NCBI GenBank assembly: GCA_023443865.1
Contig: JAEZST010000011.1
Span: forward strand, 434,001-498,000
Source of the DNA: Spirochaetota bacterium
Lineage (GTDB): Bacteria > Spirochaetota > Spirochaetia > Treponematales > Treponemataceae
Reading direction: 5' to 3'
Length of the DNA stretch: 64,000 nucleotides
In this document: in pieces, positions 16,564-23,319 of the stretch
Numbering within the stretch: position 1 is the stretch's first letter
Layout of the letters: every line of letters starts with the position of its first letter
The notes under the pieces: model-generated
The model's database searches: none
What the model was told of the DNA's origin: nothing
Seen by the model: the letters and a program-made list of their open reading frames with translations, nothing else
Position numbers and translations under genes: made by a program

Positions 16564-16605
16564 GGCCGTAGGCCTCTGCAAATATACGTCGGTCACGAAC
16601 CGAAC
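16562..16605. promoter_or_regulatory. Control region ahead of the first DGR target gene
   Basis: A short inverted repeat GAGGCC-GTA-GGCCTC lies at 16562-16576, right at the Mor-like stop. The 13-mer TCACGAACCGAAC at 16593-16605 occurs again in inverted orientation at 19707-19719, upstream of the lysis operon. This placement in two promoter-like gaps suggests a shared activator site (Mor-like or C-like). No clear -35 box is visible, as expected for activator-dependent promoters. Confidence 0.45.
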
Positions 16606-16620
16606 GGAGGAAAAAGAGCG

Positions 16621-17541
16621 ATGACTACCGAAGCGAAGAGGTCGCCGACGATTATCGTCCGCGACGCGTTGAAGGATTCCGTGGAGAAAGAGACAGGCGG
16701 AGCCGTAACCGTGCTCTATGACGAGCACGACCTTCCGTCCTACATGCTGGTGATACCGCGCTTTGACGCGGACGAGATTGATTCCAGCCTCGGGCCGGGT
16801 ACCCACCCGGCGTTCGTCGTAAACGGCGAGGAGAAAAGCGAACTGTTCATCGGGCAGGTTCCCGCCTGTCTCATGGACGGGATCGCCTGTTCGCTCCCGA
16901 ACGAGGAGTATCGATACTACATCAACCACGCGGACGCTCGCGCGGCCTGCGCCGCGAAGGGAAAAGGCTGGCATCTGACGACCGCATGGGAGTGGGCAGC
17001 GCTCGCGTTCTGGATCGTCAAGAACAAATCCAAGCACTTCGAGAAGAACTACTGGGAATGGCTTGATGGACTCAAGCTGGTGGACGGGAAGCTGTTCTTC
17101 CCGAACGACAACGCGGTGGAAATGCCGGAGAGCGAATGGCCGTTCCAGGGCGCCTGCTTCGATGACGAGGAAGAAGAGCCTGTCCTGTCGGCAGAGGTGT
17201 CGCACTTCACCGAGGACAATCCGAAAGGCGCCGACGACGACCGAGACGACGGGTATACCTACATCGAGAACCTCGCATCTATCAAGCGGTCGGACTCCTA
17301 CGAAACGCTCGACCCCGCCGCGCGAGAGCGCCTTGCCCGCATCATGATCGATCCCGTCGCCCGTTCCGTGTACGCAAGGGCGTCCGGCGGCTTGTTTGTC
17401 CGCAACTACGGCGAGCGGTTTCCGTTCCGTGGCGGCAGCTGGAGCAACGGTGCGACGGCTGGCCTCGGTGCGCTGAGCTTGAGCTCCCGCCGGTCGCTCG
17501 TGGGCTACAGCATCGGCCTTCGCCCCGCTTTTATCCTGTAA
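16621..17541 (+). CDS. DGR target protein 1, C-type-lectin/FGE-like fold, remote from the retroelement
   Basis: This 306-residue protein ends in a diversified lectin-type segment (about residues 265-303, RGGSWSNGATAGLGALSLSS then RRSL) encoded by variable repeat VR1. It is homologous over its whole length to target 2 at 42368-43486: both share LPSYM/YPSYM, SSLGPGTHPAFVV/ASLGSGVHPAFIV and GWHLTTAWEWAA. It lacks about 60 residues around the GNVWEW motif found in target 2, and carries an acidic insert (DDEEEEP). DGR targets are usually ligand-binding tip proteins. Here the gene lies in the early/middle region, not with tail genes, so a virion role is uncertain. A GGAGG ribosome site precedes it and a strong hairpin follows. 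Confidence 0.88.
   Translation: MTTEAKRSPTIIVRDALKDSVEKETGGAVTVLYDEHDLPSYMLVIPRFDADEIDSSLGPGTHPAFVVNGEEKSELFIGQVPACLMDGIACSLPNEEYRYYINHADARAACAAKGKGWHLTTAWEWAALAFWIVKNKSKHFEKNYWEWLDGLKLVDGKLFFPNDNAVEMPESEWPFQGACFDDEEEEPVLSAEVSHFTEDNPKGADDDRDDGYTYIENLASIKRSDSYETLDPAARERLARIMIDPVARSVYARASGGLFVRNYGERFPFRGGSWSNGATAGLGALSLSSRRSLVGYSIGLRPAFIL
17415..17529 (+). repeat. DGR variable repeat VR1
   Basis: This 115-bp segment aligns without gaps to the template repeat at 43889-44003. I count 14 differences, and every one falls on an adenine of the TR (for example AAC to AGC, TCC, CTC, GGC or TAC codons). That is the signature of DGR adenine mutagenesis. The last 27 bases (after the final AGC codon) are identical to the TR and rich in G/C, fitting the initiation-of-mutagenic-homing region. 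Confidence 0.95.
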
Positions 17542-17552
17542 ATCTGACCATC

Positions 17553-17585
17553 CGGCCCTCTGGGGATCTGATTCCCAGAGGGCCG
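17553..17585 (+). terminator. 15-bp hairpin just after DGR target 1
   Basis: CGGCCCTCTGGGGAT (17553-17567) pairs with 17571-17585 over 15 bp with one G-T pair, leaving a 3-base loop CTG. It starts 12 bp after the target gene stop and 24 bp after VR1. No U-tract follows, so it is a poor intrinsic terminator. In characterised DGRs a hairpin or cruciform just beyond the VR promotes target recognition, which is the alternative reading. Confidence 0.6.
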
Positions 17586-17604
17586 CATCTTTCAAGGAGA
17601 GGCA

Positions 17605-17895
17605 ATGGCAAAGCGTGAACCGGCGGCCGTCCGGAAATGGAAGAAGGAATGGGCGGATGCCAAGGCGAAGCGGACCCGCGAGTACAAGAGGAAAGCCTTT
17701 GACGACGCCATGGCGAAGGAGAAGGTGGAGACCCTGGGTGATATCCTGGGAATCTTCTACGGGCTGTCCCGCGCGGCTGTAGAGACTGCCGCCTACGGAA
17801 GAATCCACGATCTTGCCGCCTGCGGCCTCACGCCCGCCGAGATCGTTAAAAGTATGGAACCACCGAAGAAGAAAAAAAAGGAGCCGACGATATGA
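17605..17895 (+). CDS. Small basic phage protein (96 residues)
   Basis: A CAAGGAGAGG ribosome site precedes the ATG. The product has a lysine/arginine-rich N-terminal helix (AVRKWKKEWADAKAKRTREY) and a C-terminal segment GRIHDLAACGLTPAEIVKSM that looks like a small helix-turn-helix. It ends in a KKKKK tail. It overlaps the next gene by 4 bp. No family is recognised; a nucleic-acid-binding role is possible. Confidence 0.6.
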   Translation: MAKREPAAVRKWKKEWADAKAKRTREYKRKAFDDAMAKEKVETLGDILGIFYGLSRAAVETAAYGRIHDLAACGLTPAEIVKSMEPPKKKKKEPTI

Positions 17896-18551
17896 CCGAG
17901 CGCGAGAAGGTGTTCAGCAAGATAAAGAAGCTCCTCTCCTTGTCCACCAGCCCCGTACAGGCGGAGGCAGAAGAAGCCGCCCGCAAGGCCCACGCGCTCC
18001 TGCTCAAGTACAATCTGTCCATGCAGGACGTGTCCGGCGAGGCGCCCGAGGTCAAGGAGGAGGTATACTCCGATGGGTACCGCAGAAAGAAGTGGCGGAA
18101 CGCGCTCCTGACGGCCATAGCCGACGTGAATTTCTGCGCCATGGTCACCCACTGCTTCGGCGGCGGATACTATCGCTACATGCTCGTCGGCAAGGAACAC
18201 AACATCCAGACTGCGAAATGGATGGGCGACTACCTGGTCGGCGTGGTCGAGCGAATCAGCAGGCGCGAGATCCCGAAGAATGCCAAGGCCAAGTACCGCG
18301 AGGACTATCGCTACGGCATGGCTATGGGCATCGCCCGCAACCTGCGCGACCTCAAGCAGCAGGACGCCGCCGCCCCGGAGAGCCGCGCTCTGGTAGTCAC
18401 CGAAGGAAAGCTCGTGGAAGACCACCTGAAGAATACCGGCGTGGAGCGCAAGTCTTTGACTGGGCCATCCAAGTCGAACGCCTTCTTGCGCGGCCTAGTC
18501 GAAGGGCTCAAGGTCCCGCTCGACACCCAGATAGGGCAGACGGCGTCGTGA
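17892..18551 (+). CDS. DUF2786-domain protein
   Basis: This 219-residue protein opens with REKVFSKIKKLLSLSTSPVQ, then AEAEEAARKAHALLLKYNLS, the diagnostic N-terminal pattern of DUF2786. A second conserved part (GKEHNIQTAKWMGDYLVGVV) resembles the metalloprotease-like region often following it, but no HExxH motif is seen. Such genes are frequent in phages and mobile elements; their function is not established. It overlaps its neighbours on both sides by 4 bp. Confidence 0.78.
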   Translation: MTEREKVFSKIKKLLSLSTSPVQAEAEEAARKAHALLLKYNLSMQDVSGEAPEVKEEVYSDGYRRKKWRNALLTAIADVNFCAMVTHCFGGGYYRYMLVGKEHNIQTAKWMGDYLVGVVERISRREIPKNAKAKYREDYRYGMAMGIARNLRDLKQQDAAAPESRALVVTEGKLVEDHLKNTGVERKSLTGPSKSNAFLRGLVEGLKVPLDTQIGQTAS

Positions 18552-18862
18552 AGGTCTACATATCCGGCCCGATGACGGGCATCGAGCAGTTTAACCATCC
18601 GGCATTCGCTGCCGCCTGCGAGGTCTTGATCCGGGCCGGTCATGAAGCTGAATCCCCGCACCTTGCCCCGAAGCTGGAAAGCTGGGAGGCGTACATGCGT
18701 TACGACCTGGCCCTCTTGCTGAAATGCGACGGAATTGCCCTGCTTCCCGGCTGGGAGTTTTCAATAGGCGCAAGCCTTGAGCGCCTGGTAGCCGTCCACT
18801 TGGGAATGGCGGTGCTGCATATTCGCGGCGGCGAGGTGCTGCGCGAAGATCAGCTGTTCTGA
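18548..18862 (+). CDS. DUF4406-like protein (nucleoside deoxyribosyltransferase-like fold)
   Basis: This 104-residue product begins with GTG overlapping the previous stop (GTGA). The start KVYISGPMTGIEQFNHPAFA, the central MRYDLALLLKCDGIALLPGW and the end GASLERLVAVHLGMAVL are the standard DUF4406 blocks. The fold resembles nucleoside deoxyribosyltransferases, and phage members are thought to act on nucleotides, but no activity is shown for this protein. Confidence 0.82.
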   Translation: MKVYISGPMTGIEQFNHPAFAAACEVLIRAGHEAESPHLAPKLESWEAYMRYDLALLLKCDGIALLPGWEFSIGASLERLVAVHLGMAVLHIRGGEVLREDQLF

Positions 18863-18944
18863 ACAAGGGATCACGTGGGGCGACGGCTGAAAAGACCGGC
18901 GTCGCACTATAGAATCGAGGGTATCAAACCCAAAGGAGCGTATC

Positions 18945-19535
18945 ATGCAATTCTTTTTCGTCGTCCTGTTCGTGTTGGCGATGGCGTTCGGGATCTTCGG
19001 ATTCCGAAAGAAGAACCTGGAGAGCTTGGTGGTCAAGCAAAAGAACGGCACCATGAAGCCGATCACCGAAGGCCAGAGAAAAGGGGGCCGCGTGGCGGTA
19101 TTCGTTTTTGGGCTGTTGTTTTTCATTCTGGCCGTCTCATTGGCCCCATCCAATGGCCACGACAAGTTCACCGTCGAGGGAAAACAGATCGACTTCACGG
19201 AGCTGGGGCTCGACAAAGCGAAAGTCATAGCCTGCGAGTCGGCGCTTAGGGATTCTTCCTTCGCCGGTCGTGCGCGCGTCGCCGTTGACATCGTGGTTCC
19301 CATGTCGAGCGACAGTCAGACCGTGCTTGCGACGGCGCTGAACACCGCGTTCTCTGCGTACATCGCGGCCTCCAAGAATAATATCTACAACCTCGGGGCG
19401 GTGCGAGTGTATGTCTGGACGGCCAAGGCGGAGATCGGAAAGACGGAGCCACCGCTCGGGCACATCGTCGTCGGGCAGTGGATGCCGGGCGATCCTGTGT
19501 TTGTGAATAACCTGGTCGTGGCGCCTGCGCACTAA
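18945..19535 (+). CDS. Membrane protein of unknown function
   Basis: This 196-residue protein has a first membrane helix at residues 1-20, a second at about 48-66 (VAVFVFGLLFFILAVSLAP) and a C-terminal soluble domain of about 120 residues. The soluble part holds SALRDSSFAGRARVAVDIVV and a regular alpha/beta pattern. AAAGGAG precedes the ATG. It is the last gene before a clear terminator and closes the middle block. No family is recognised; membrane-anchored lysogenic conversion or exclusion roles are possible. Confidence 0.6.
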   Translation: MQFFFVVLFVLAMAFGIFGFRKKNLESLVVKQKNGTMKPITEGQRKGGRVAVFVFGLLFFILAVSLAPSNGHDKFTVEGKQIDFTELGLDKAKVIACESALRDSSFAGRARVAVDIVVPMSSDSQTVLATALNTAFSAYIAASKNNIYNLGAVRVYVWTAKAEIGKTEPPLGHIVVGQWMPGDPVFVNNLVVAPAH

Positions 19536-19556
19536 CCGGGCGAAATTGACCAACGA

Positions 19557-19581
19557 AGCCCTCCGCCCGGAGGGCTTTTTC
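19557..19581 (+). terminator. Rho-independent terminator of the middle block
   Basis: AAGCCCTCC (19557-19565) pairs perfectly with GGAGGGCTT (19570-19578) around a GCCC loop, followed by a T run to 19581. It lies 22 bp after the membrane protein stop codon. Confidence 0.88.
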
Positions 19582-19620
19582 TTTATCCGCGCGCTCCTAC
19601 TTTATTCAAATTTGCGGTGC

Positions 19621-19659
19621 AAATAGTTTCCTCAAATAACTTCCTCAAATAGTTTCTTT
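19621..19659 (+). repeat. Three tandem 13-bp repeats before the lysis operon
   Basis: CAAATAGTTTCCT (19621-19633), CAAATAACTTCCT (19634-19646) and CAAATAGTTTCTT (19647-19659) follow one another without spacers. The surrounding bases are A/T-rich and a TATAAG box lies at about 19664-19669. The arrangement suggests a multi-copy activator or repressor site controlling late genes. Confidence 0.55.
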
Positions 19660-19706
19660 GATTATAAGTAATTACCGGCGGCATACTCCCTCTTGAACAA
19701 GCCGTT

Positions 19707-19769
19707 GTTCGGTTCGTGATCCGGCGGGAGGGAGGTTTGACGCTCCTTTCCTTCCTCCCGCCCCCTTTT
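19707..19769 (+). promoter_or_regulatory. Late leader with inverted 13-mer and hairpin
   Basis: GTTCGGTTCGTGA at 19707-19719 is the exact reverse complement of 16593-16605. Immediately downstream GGCGGGAGGGAGG (19723-19735) pairs with 19750-19762 (13 bp, one G-T pair, 14-base loop) and is followed by CCCTTTT. The hairpin may be a terminator or attenuator placed between the promoter region and the holin-like gene. Confidence 0.5.
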
Positions 19770-19792
19770 GAACGACGGCCACGGGAGGACGC

Positions 19793-20221
19793 ATGTCTCA
19801 TAAAACGCTCTGGATTCTTATTGCCTGGCTCGTGTTTCTTGCCGGTACCATCGCCCTGCAGGCGGTGACCGGCCCTCAGCTTCCCACCACCGTCATCGTC
19901 AACCTTGCGGGGTACATCACTCTCGCCTACGTCGGCGTTTCCAAGGCCGCGAACATCGTCAAGGCCCTCAAGGCCCCCGCCGGTGAGTTCGGCTTCGAGT
20001 ACGTCCAGCCCATCAAGGACCGCATGCTCTGGATCACCATCGTCTGGCTCCTCCTCATCGTCGAGGTGCTCGTCGTCCGTACCCTGGTGCCGGACGGTAC
20101 CGCGCTCCCCGTCGAGGAGGTGATCGGCTTCGCCGGGACCCTCTCCGCAGTCTACGTCGGTATGAACAAGGGCGAGCAGGTCGCCGCCGCGTCGGGCAAG
20201 ACCACGGGAGGCGAGGCGTGA
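19793..20221 (+). CDS. Holin-like membrane protein
   Basis: This 142-residue protein has about four hydrophobic segments (residues 7-25, 33-50, 78-96 and 110-128) with short loops. It lies first in a block that continues with Rz/Rz1 spanin genes. That position and topology suggest a holin, the protein that permeabilises the inner membrane to start lysis. No holin family signature is recognised, so the call is by context. ACGGGAGGACGC gives a good ribosome site. It overlaps the next gene by 4 bp. Confidence 0.55.
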   Translation: MSHKTLWILIAWLVFLAGTIALQAVTGPQLPTTVIVNLAGYITLAYVGVSKAANIVKALKAPAGEFGFEYVQPIKDRMLWITIVWLLLIVEVLVVRTLVPDGTALPVEEVIGFAGTLSAVYVGMNKGEQVAAASGKTTGGEA

Positions 20222-20397
20222 AAGACCTTGAGCAGTACTTCCGCGACGCCCTCAAGAATCCACTCGGCATCGACCACGGCGTCCGCGCCCGGATCGATGA
20301 GAAAGGCGACGTGATCATCTACATCCACCCCGCCAACGTGAGCGGGGACACCCTCGACTTCAAGGTCGCGGGGAACACGCTGGAGGCCCTGCGGTGA
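20218..20397 (+). CDS. Small phage protein (59 residues)
   Basis: A GTG start overlaps the preceding stop (GTGA). The product (DLEQYFRDALKNPLGIDHGV, then beta-rich GDVIIYIHPANVSG) looks like a compact alpha/beta protein. Its TGA overlaps the start of the Rz-like gene. No family is recognised; the 4-bp overlaps on both sides support reality. Confidence 0.55.
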   Translation: MKDLEQYFRDALKNPLGIDHGVRARIDEKGDVIIYIHPANVSGDTLDFKVAGNTLEALR

Positions 20398-20696
20398 TCC
20401 AGGCGCTCCTGGTGCTCGTCCTGGTCCTCGTCGCCGCGTGCGCCGCCTCGGTGCTCGTGGCCAAGGCCCAGGCGAAGCGAGCCGCGAAGGCTGAAGCGGA
20501 GGCCAAGCGCCTCCATGACGCTTTCTGGGAAGTCGAGCAGCGGGCCGAGCGACTGCAGAAAGCCTTGGATGGAAATCTCAAGGCGGAGGAAGAGGCGGAT
20601 GAGAAACGGAAAGACCTGGCCGCTACGGCTGATTCCGATCTTGCTGGTCGCGCTAATGGCCTTTTCGGCGTGCGCGACGGTAAAAAGCGCTCCTGA
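20394..20696 (+). CDS. Rz-like inner-membrane spanin subunit
   Basis: This 100-residue product (GTG start overlapping the previous stop) has one N-terminal membrane helix (ALLVLVLVLVAACAASVLVA) and a long charged coiled coil (about residues 25-80). This is the layout of i-spanins such as lambda Rz. A second gene encoding a lipoprotein starts inside it in another frame, the classical Rz/Rz1 arrangement. Together they would fuse inner and outer membranes at the end of lysis, which fits a diderm host. Confidence 0.75.
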   Translation: MIQALLVLVLVLVAACAASVLVAKAQAKRAAKAEAEAKRLHDAFWEVEQRAERLQKALDGNLKAEEEADEKRKDLAATADSDLAGRANGLFGVRDGKKRS

Positions 20697-20898
20697 CGCG
20701 GAGCTTGAAAAGGTAGAGGCGGCCCTGGTGCCGCCCATGCCGAAGGCGCCGGACATGGAGCCGGTTTCCTTTAAGGACCGCGACGGCGGCCTGTGGCTGT
20801 CTTACGACGACTATCGGGCGCTGGAGCGAAACGTGATAGCCCTGCGGGAATACGCCGCGCGGCTGGAAATCATCATCGGTTTTTATAAGGGGGAGTAG
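20599..20898 (+). CDS. Rz1-like outer-membrane spanin lipoprotein
   Basis: Starting at the ATG at 20599, inside the Rz-like gene in a different frame, the 99-residue product has a signal sequence with lipobox (LIPILLVALMAFSAC). A short proline-containing region follows (VPPMPKAPDMEP). That is typical of o-spanins, though this one is longer than lambda Rz1 (60 residues). I chose this start over an upstream in-frame ATG (20515) because only it places the signal peptide at the N-terminus. The gene overlaps the next start (GTG at 20898). Confidence 0.72.
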   Translation: MRNGKTWPLRLIPILLVALMAFSACATVKSAPDAELEKVEAALVPPMPKAPDMEPVSFKDRDGGLWLSYDDYRALERNVIALREYAARLEIIIGFYKGE

Positions 20899-21305
20899 TG
20901 GCAGCGAAACGAACGGCGCATACCGGACAAGCACAAGATAATGAATCGCGGAATGGCGCCCCGTCTACCTGCCCTATGAACCCCGAGTGCGCGGCGGAGT
21001 TCGCCGCCATAGCCACGAACTACGAGAACCTGCGGGATCGCTTCGACCGCTTGGAGGACACCTTCGCCGAGGGCATAGAAAGCCTCCGGCGCTACCTCAA
21101 GGAAGAGTACGCCCAGTCCATCGAGTACCGCATGTCCGCCCTGGCCTCCCGCCTCGAATCGGCGGAGAAGCAGATCGGCGTCATGCAGAAGACCCTCTCC
21201 GAAGTATCCAAGAAGATCGTCTACGCCACGGGCGGCATCGCCATGCTGGCCTTCCTCATCGGCCTCGCGGCCTCCCTGTTGCCGAAGCTCCTGGGAGGTA
21301 AATAG
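20898..21305 (+). CDS. Coiled-coil protein with C-terminal membrane anchor
   Basis: This 135-residue product starts with GTG overlapping the preceding stop. It has a long coiled coil (RDRFDRLEDTFAEGIESLRR to about residue 105) and a C-terminal membrane helix (GGIAMLAFLIGLAASLL). This resembles XhlA-type or Mu-family lysis-accessory proteins in shape, but no family is certain. It lies between the spanins and the terminase small subunit and overlaps the latter by one base. Confidence 0.6.
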   Translation: MAAKRTAHTGQAQDNESRNGAPSTCPMNPECAAEFAAIATNYENLRDRFDRLEDTFAEGIESLRRYLKEEYAQSIEYRMSALASRLESAEKQIGVMQKTLSEVSKKIVYATGGIAMLAFLIGLAASLLPKLLGGK

Positions 21306-21784
21306 TGGCCCTCCCCGACAAGCGCGACGAAGCCGAGCGCATGTACGTGCGCCTCTCCATGACCTGCCCCGCCATCGCGGAGGAGCTTGGTGTCAATGAG
21401 GGGACTGTATACCGCTGGAAGGCCGAGGCCGCCGAGAAGGGCGAGTCCCTGGACTGGGATGTCCAGCGGCGCATCTACAACATGAGCCCCCGTGAGATGG
21501 TGGCCATGTACGCAGAGAGCGTCAAAGCCTGGCTCGTGAAGATCAAGACGAATCCGGAGCTGCTCTCCGATCCGAAGATCGCCGACGCAATCGCCAAACA
21601 CATTTCCGTCATGCAGAAAATCGACGCCCGCAGTCAGTACCTGGGCGTCGCCATCGACCTGATCAAGGTCGCCAATAGCTGGCTGGCCGAACACCAGCCG
21701 GACATGAAGGCCAAGATGGAGCCCTTCTGGGATGCCATCTATCAAGAGCTGGTTTCCTACTCGACCAGGAAGGGGATGTTTTAA
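21305..21784 (+). CDS. Terminase small subunit-like protein (Mu gp27/DUF1804 type)
   Basis: This 159-residue protein has an N-terminal helix-turn-helix (AERMYVRLSMTCPAIAEELG, then VNEGTVYRWKAEA) and an all-helical C-terminus. It directly precedes and overlaps the terminase large subunit gene. In Mu-like phages this slot encodes the small terminase subunit, which recognises the packaging start. It begins with GTG after GGGAGG. Confidence 0.75.
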   Translation: MALPDKRDEAERMYVRLSMTCPAIAEELGVNEGTVYRWKAEAAEKGESLDWDVQRRIYNMSPREMVAMYAESVKAWLVKIKTNPELLSDPKIADAIAKHISVMQKIDARSQYLGVAIDLIKVANSWLAEHQPDMKAKMEPFWDAIYQELVSYSTRKGMF

Positions 21785-23319
21785 TGCGCGAGATACGCAC
21801 GTTAAAGCAGCTTGAAACCGCCTGGAACGAGCTGAAGGAAGAGATACTCTCCCGGCCGCTGTTCCTGGACAATTCGGCGAAGGCCAAGGAAGAGCGCAAG
21901 AAGCGCTGCGAGGGGAGCGTCCTGGAGTTCGGGCGCACCTACTTCCCGGACTACGTCCCGTCCGAATACTCGAAGATCCACAAGGACTGGGAGAAGGTCC
22001 GCACCATCGATAACGAGCCGGTGCTCCTGGAAGCCTTCCGTGGCTGCGGAAAGTCCACCTACTTCTCGCTCCTGGACCCGATCCACGAGATCGCCTACGG
22101 CAAGCGCGCCTTCATGATTTTCTCCAGCTATAACGAGGAAAAGAGCGCCGTCTTCACAGGCCGCATTCTCCTGGAACTGATGTTCAACCAGCGCCTGAAG
22201 AACGACTTCGGCGAGTTTATCCTTCCGGGGAAGAATCCCGGCGTCCGCCACTTCACCGCCGACATTCCCGGATCCGGCGGGAAGACCGTCGGCGTCCGCG
22301 CTGTCTCCATCGGCCAGGACCCGCGCGGCTTCGTCCACGGCCCGAACAGGCCGGACTACGTGCGCCTGGACGACATCCAGAGCCGCAAGCGGGCCAAGAG
22401 CCGCAAGTTCGTGCGCGAGGCCGTCGAGTGGATCACCCAGGACCTGCTCCCCGCTCTGGCCGAGCACTACTCCTGCGTGGTCGTGGCCACGCCGCTGAAC
22501 ACGCAGTGCGTGGCCAGCACCCTGGAGAAGGGCAGCGACGACGTGGGCTCCGTTCGGACGTTCAAGTTCCCGGCGGAGGAGCGCGGCCGCCCGACCTGGA
22601 AGTCCGCCTTCCCGGCCGCCCGCCTGGCCAAGATCAAGAAGACCATCGGCTCTACGGCCTACGCGCAGGAATACCTCCTGATCCCGCAGGCCCTGGACGA
22701 AAAGATATTCCGCGAGGAGTGCATCAAGAATTACGAGCCGGAGGAGCTGATCGGCGTCCGGTTCGCCTACGTGTTCAGCTGGACCGATCCGTCCGTGAAG
22801 CACGAGGAGAAGCACTGCTACAAGGCGACCATCTGCGCGGGCATCACCGACGAGGGGGCGATCTACGTCCTCAAGGCGCGGATCCGCAAGGAGTCCGTCT
22901 CCCGGATGGTGGACAGCATGTACCTCATCTACACCGCCTGCAATCCGTCGTGGATGTTCTACGAGGATAACGGCGGCCAGGCGCTCCTGGCCGAGGTGCT
23001 GGACGCCAAGGCCGAGCAGGAGGGATACCACATCCCGCGCCGCGCCGAGACCAACACAATCCACAAGGACACCCGCATCGAGGGTACGCTCTCCGCACCC
23101 ATCGAGAACGGCGTGATCCGCTTCCATAAAGCCGACCCGGACCAGAAGGAGTTGATCGACCAGCTCCTGCAGTTCCCCGACGGGGAATACAAGGACGGCC
23201 CCGACGCCCTGGAGGGCGTGGTCCGCAAGCTCCAGGAGTACGCCCGCAAGCGCCGCGCGGGGATGCCCAAGACGGGCCACCCGCGCTCTTCGGCTCGGGT
23301 ACTGCGGGGGTATGAATGA
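21784..23319 (+). CDS. Terminase large subunit (Mu gp28-like)
   Basis: This 511-residue protein has an ATPase domain with Walker A EAFRGCGKST (83-92) and Walker B YVRLDD. A nuclease domain carries acidic residues in FSWTDPSVKHEEK, MFYEDNGGQALLAEVLDAKA and DGPDALEGVV. The protein pumps DNA into the procapsid and cuts it by the headful mechanism in Mu. It overlaps the small subunit gene by one base and the portal gene by 4 bp. Confidence 0.93.
   Translation: MREIRTLKQLETAWNELKEEILSRPLFLDNSAKAKEERKKRCEGSVLEFGRTYFPDYVPSEYSKIHKDWEKVRTIDNEPVLLEAFRGCGKSTYFSLLDPIHEIAYGKRAFMIFSSYNEEKSAVFTGRILLELMFNQRLKNDFGEFILPGKNPGVRHFTADIPGSGGKTVGVRAVSIGQDPRGFVHGPNRPDYVRLDDIQSRKRAKSRKFVREAVEWITQDLLPALAEHYSCVVVATPLNTQCVASTLEKGSDDVGSVRTFKFPAEERGRPTWKSAFPAARLAKIKKTIGSTAYAQEYLLIPQALDEKIFREECIKNYEPEELIGVRFAYVFSWTDPSVKHEEKHCYKATICAGITDEGAIYVLKARIRKESVSRMVDSMYLIYTACNPSWMFYEDNGGQALLAEVLDAKAEQEGYHIPRRAETNTIHKDTRIEGTLSAPIENGVIRFHKADPDQKELIDQLLQFPDGEYKDGPDALEGVVRKLQEYARKRRAGMPKTGHPRSSARVLRGYE

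Noticed and set aside
17813..18548. Long plus-strand frame leading into the DUF4406-like gene
   Set aside because: Only the part from GTG 18548 has family motifs; the rest is out of frame with the DUF2786-like gene that occupies this DNA.
21802..23280. 492-codon minus-strand frame
   Set aside because: Shadow of the terminase large subunit gene.
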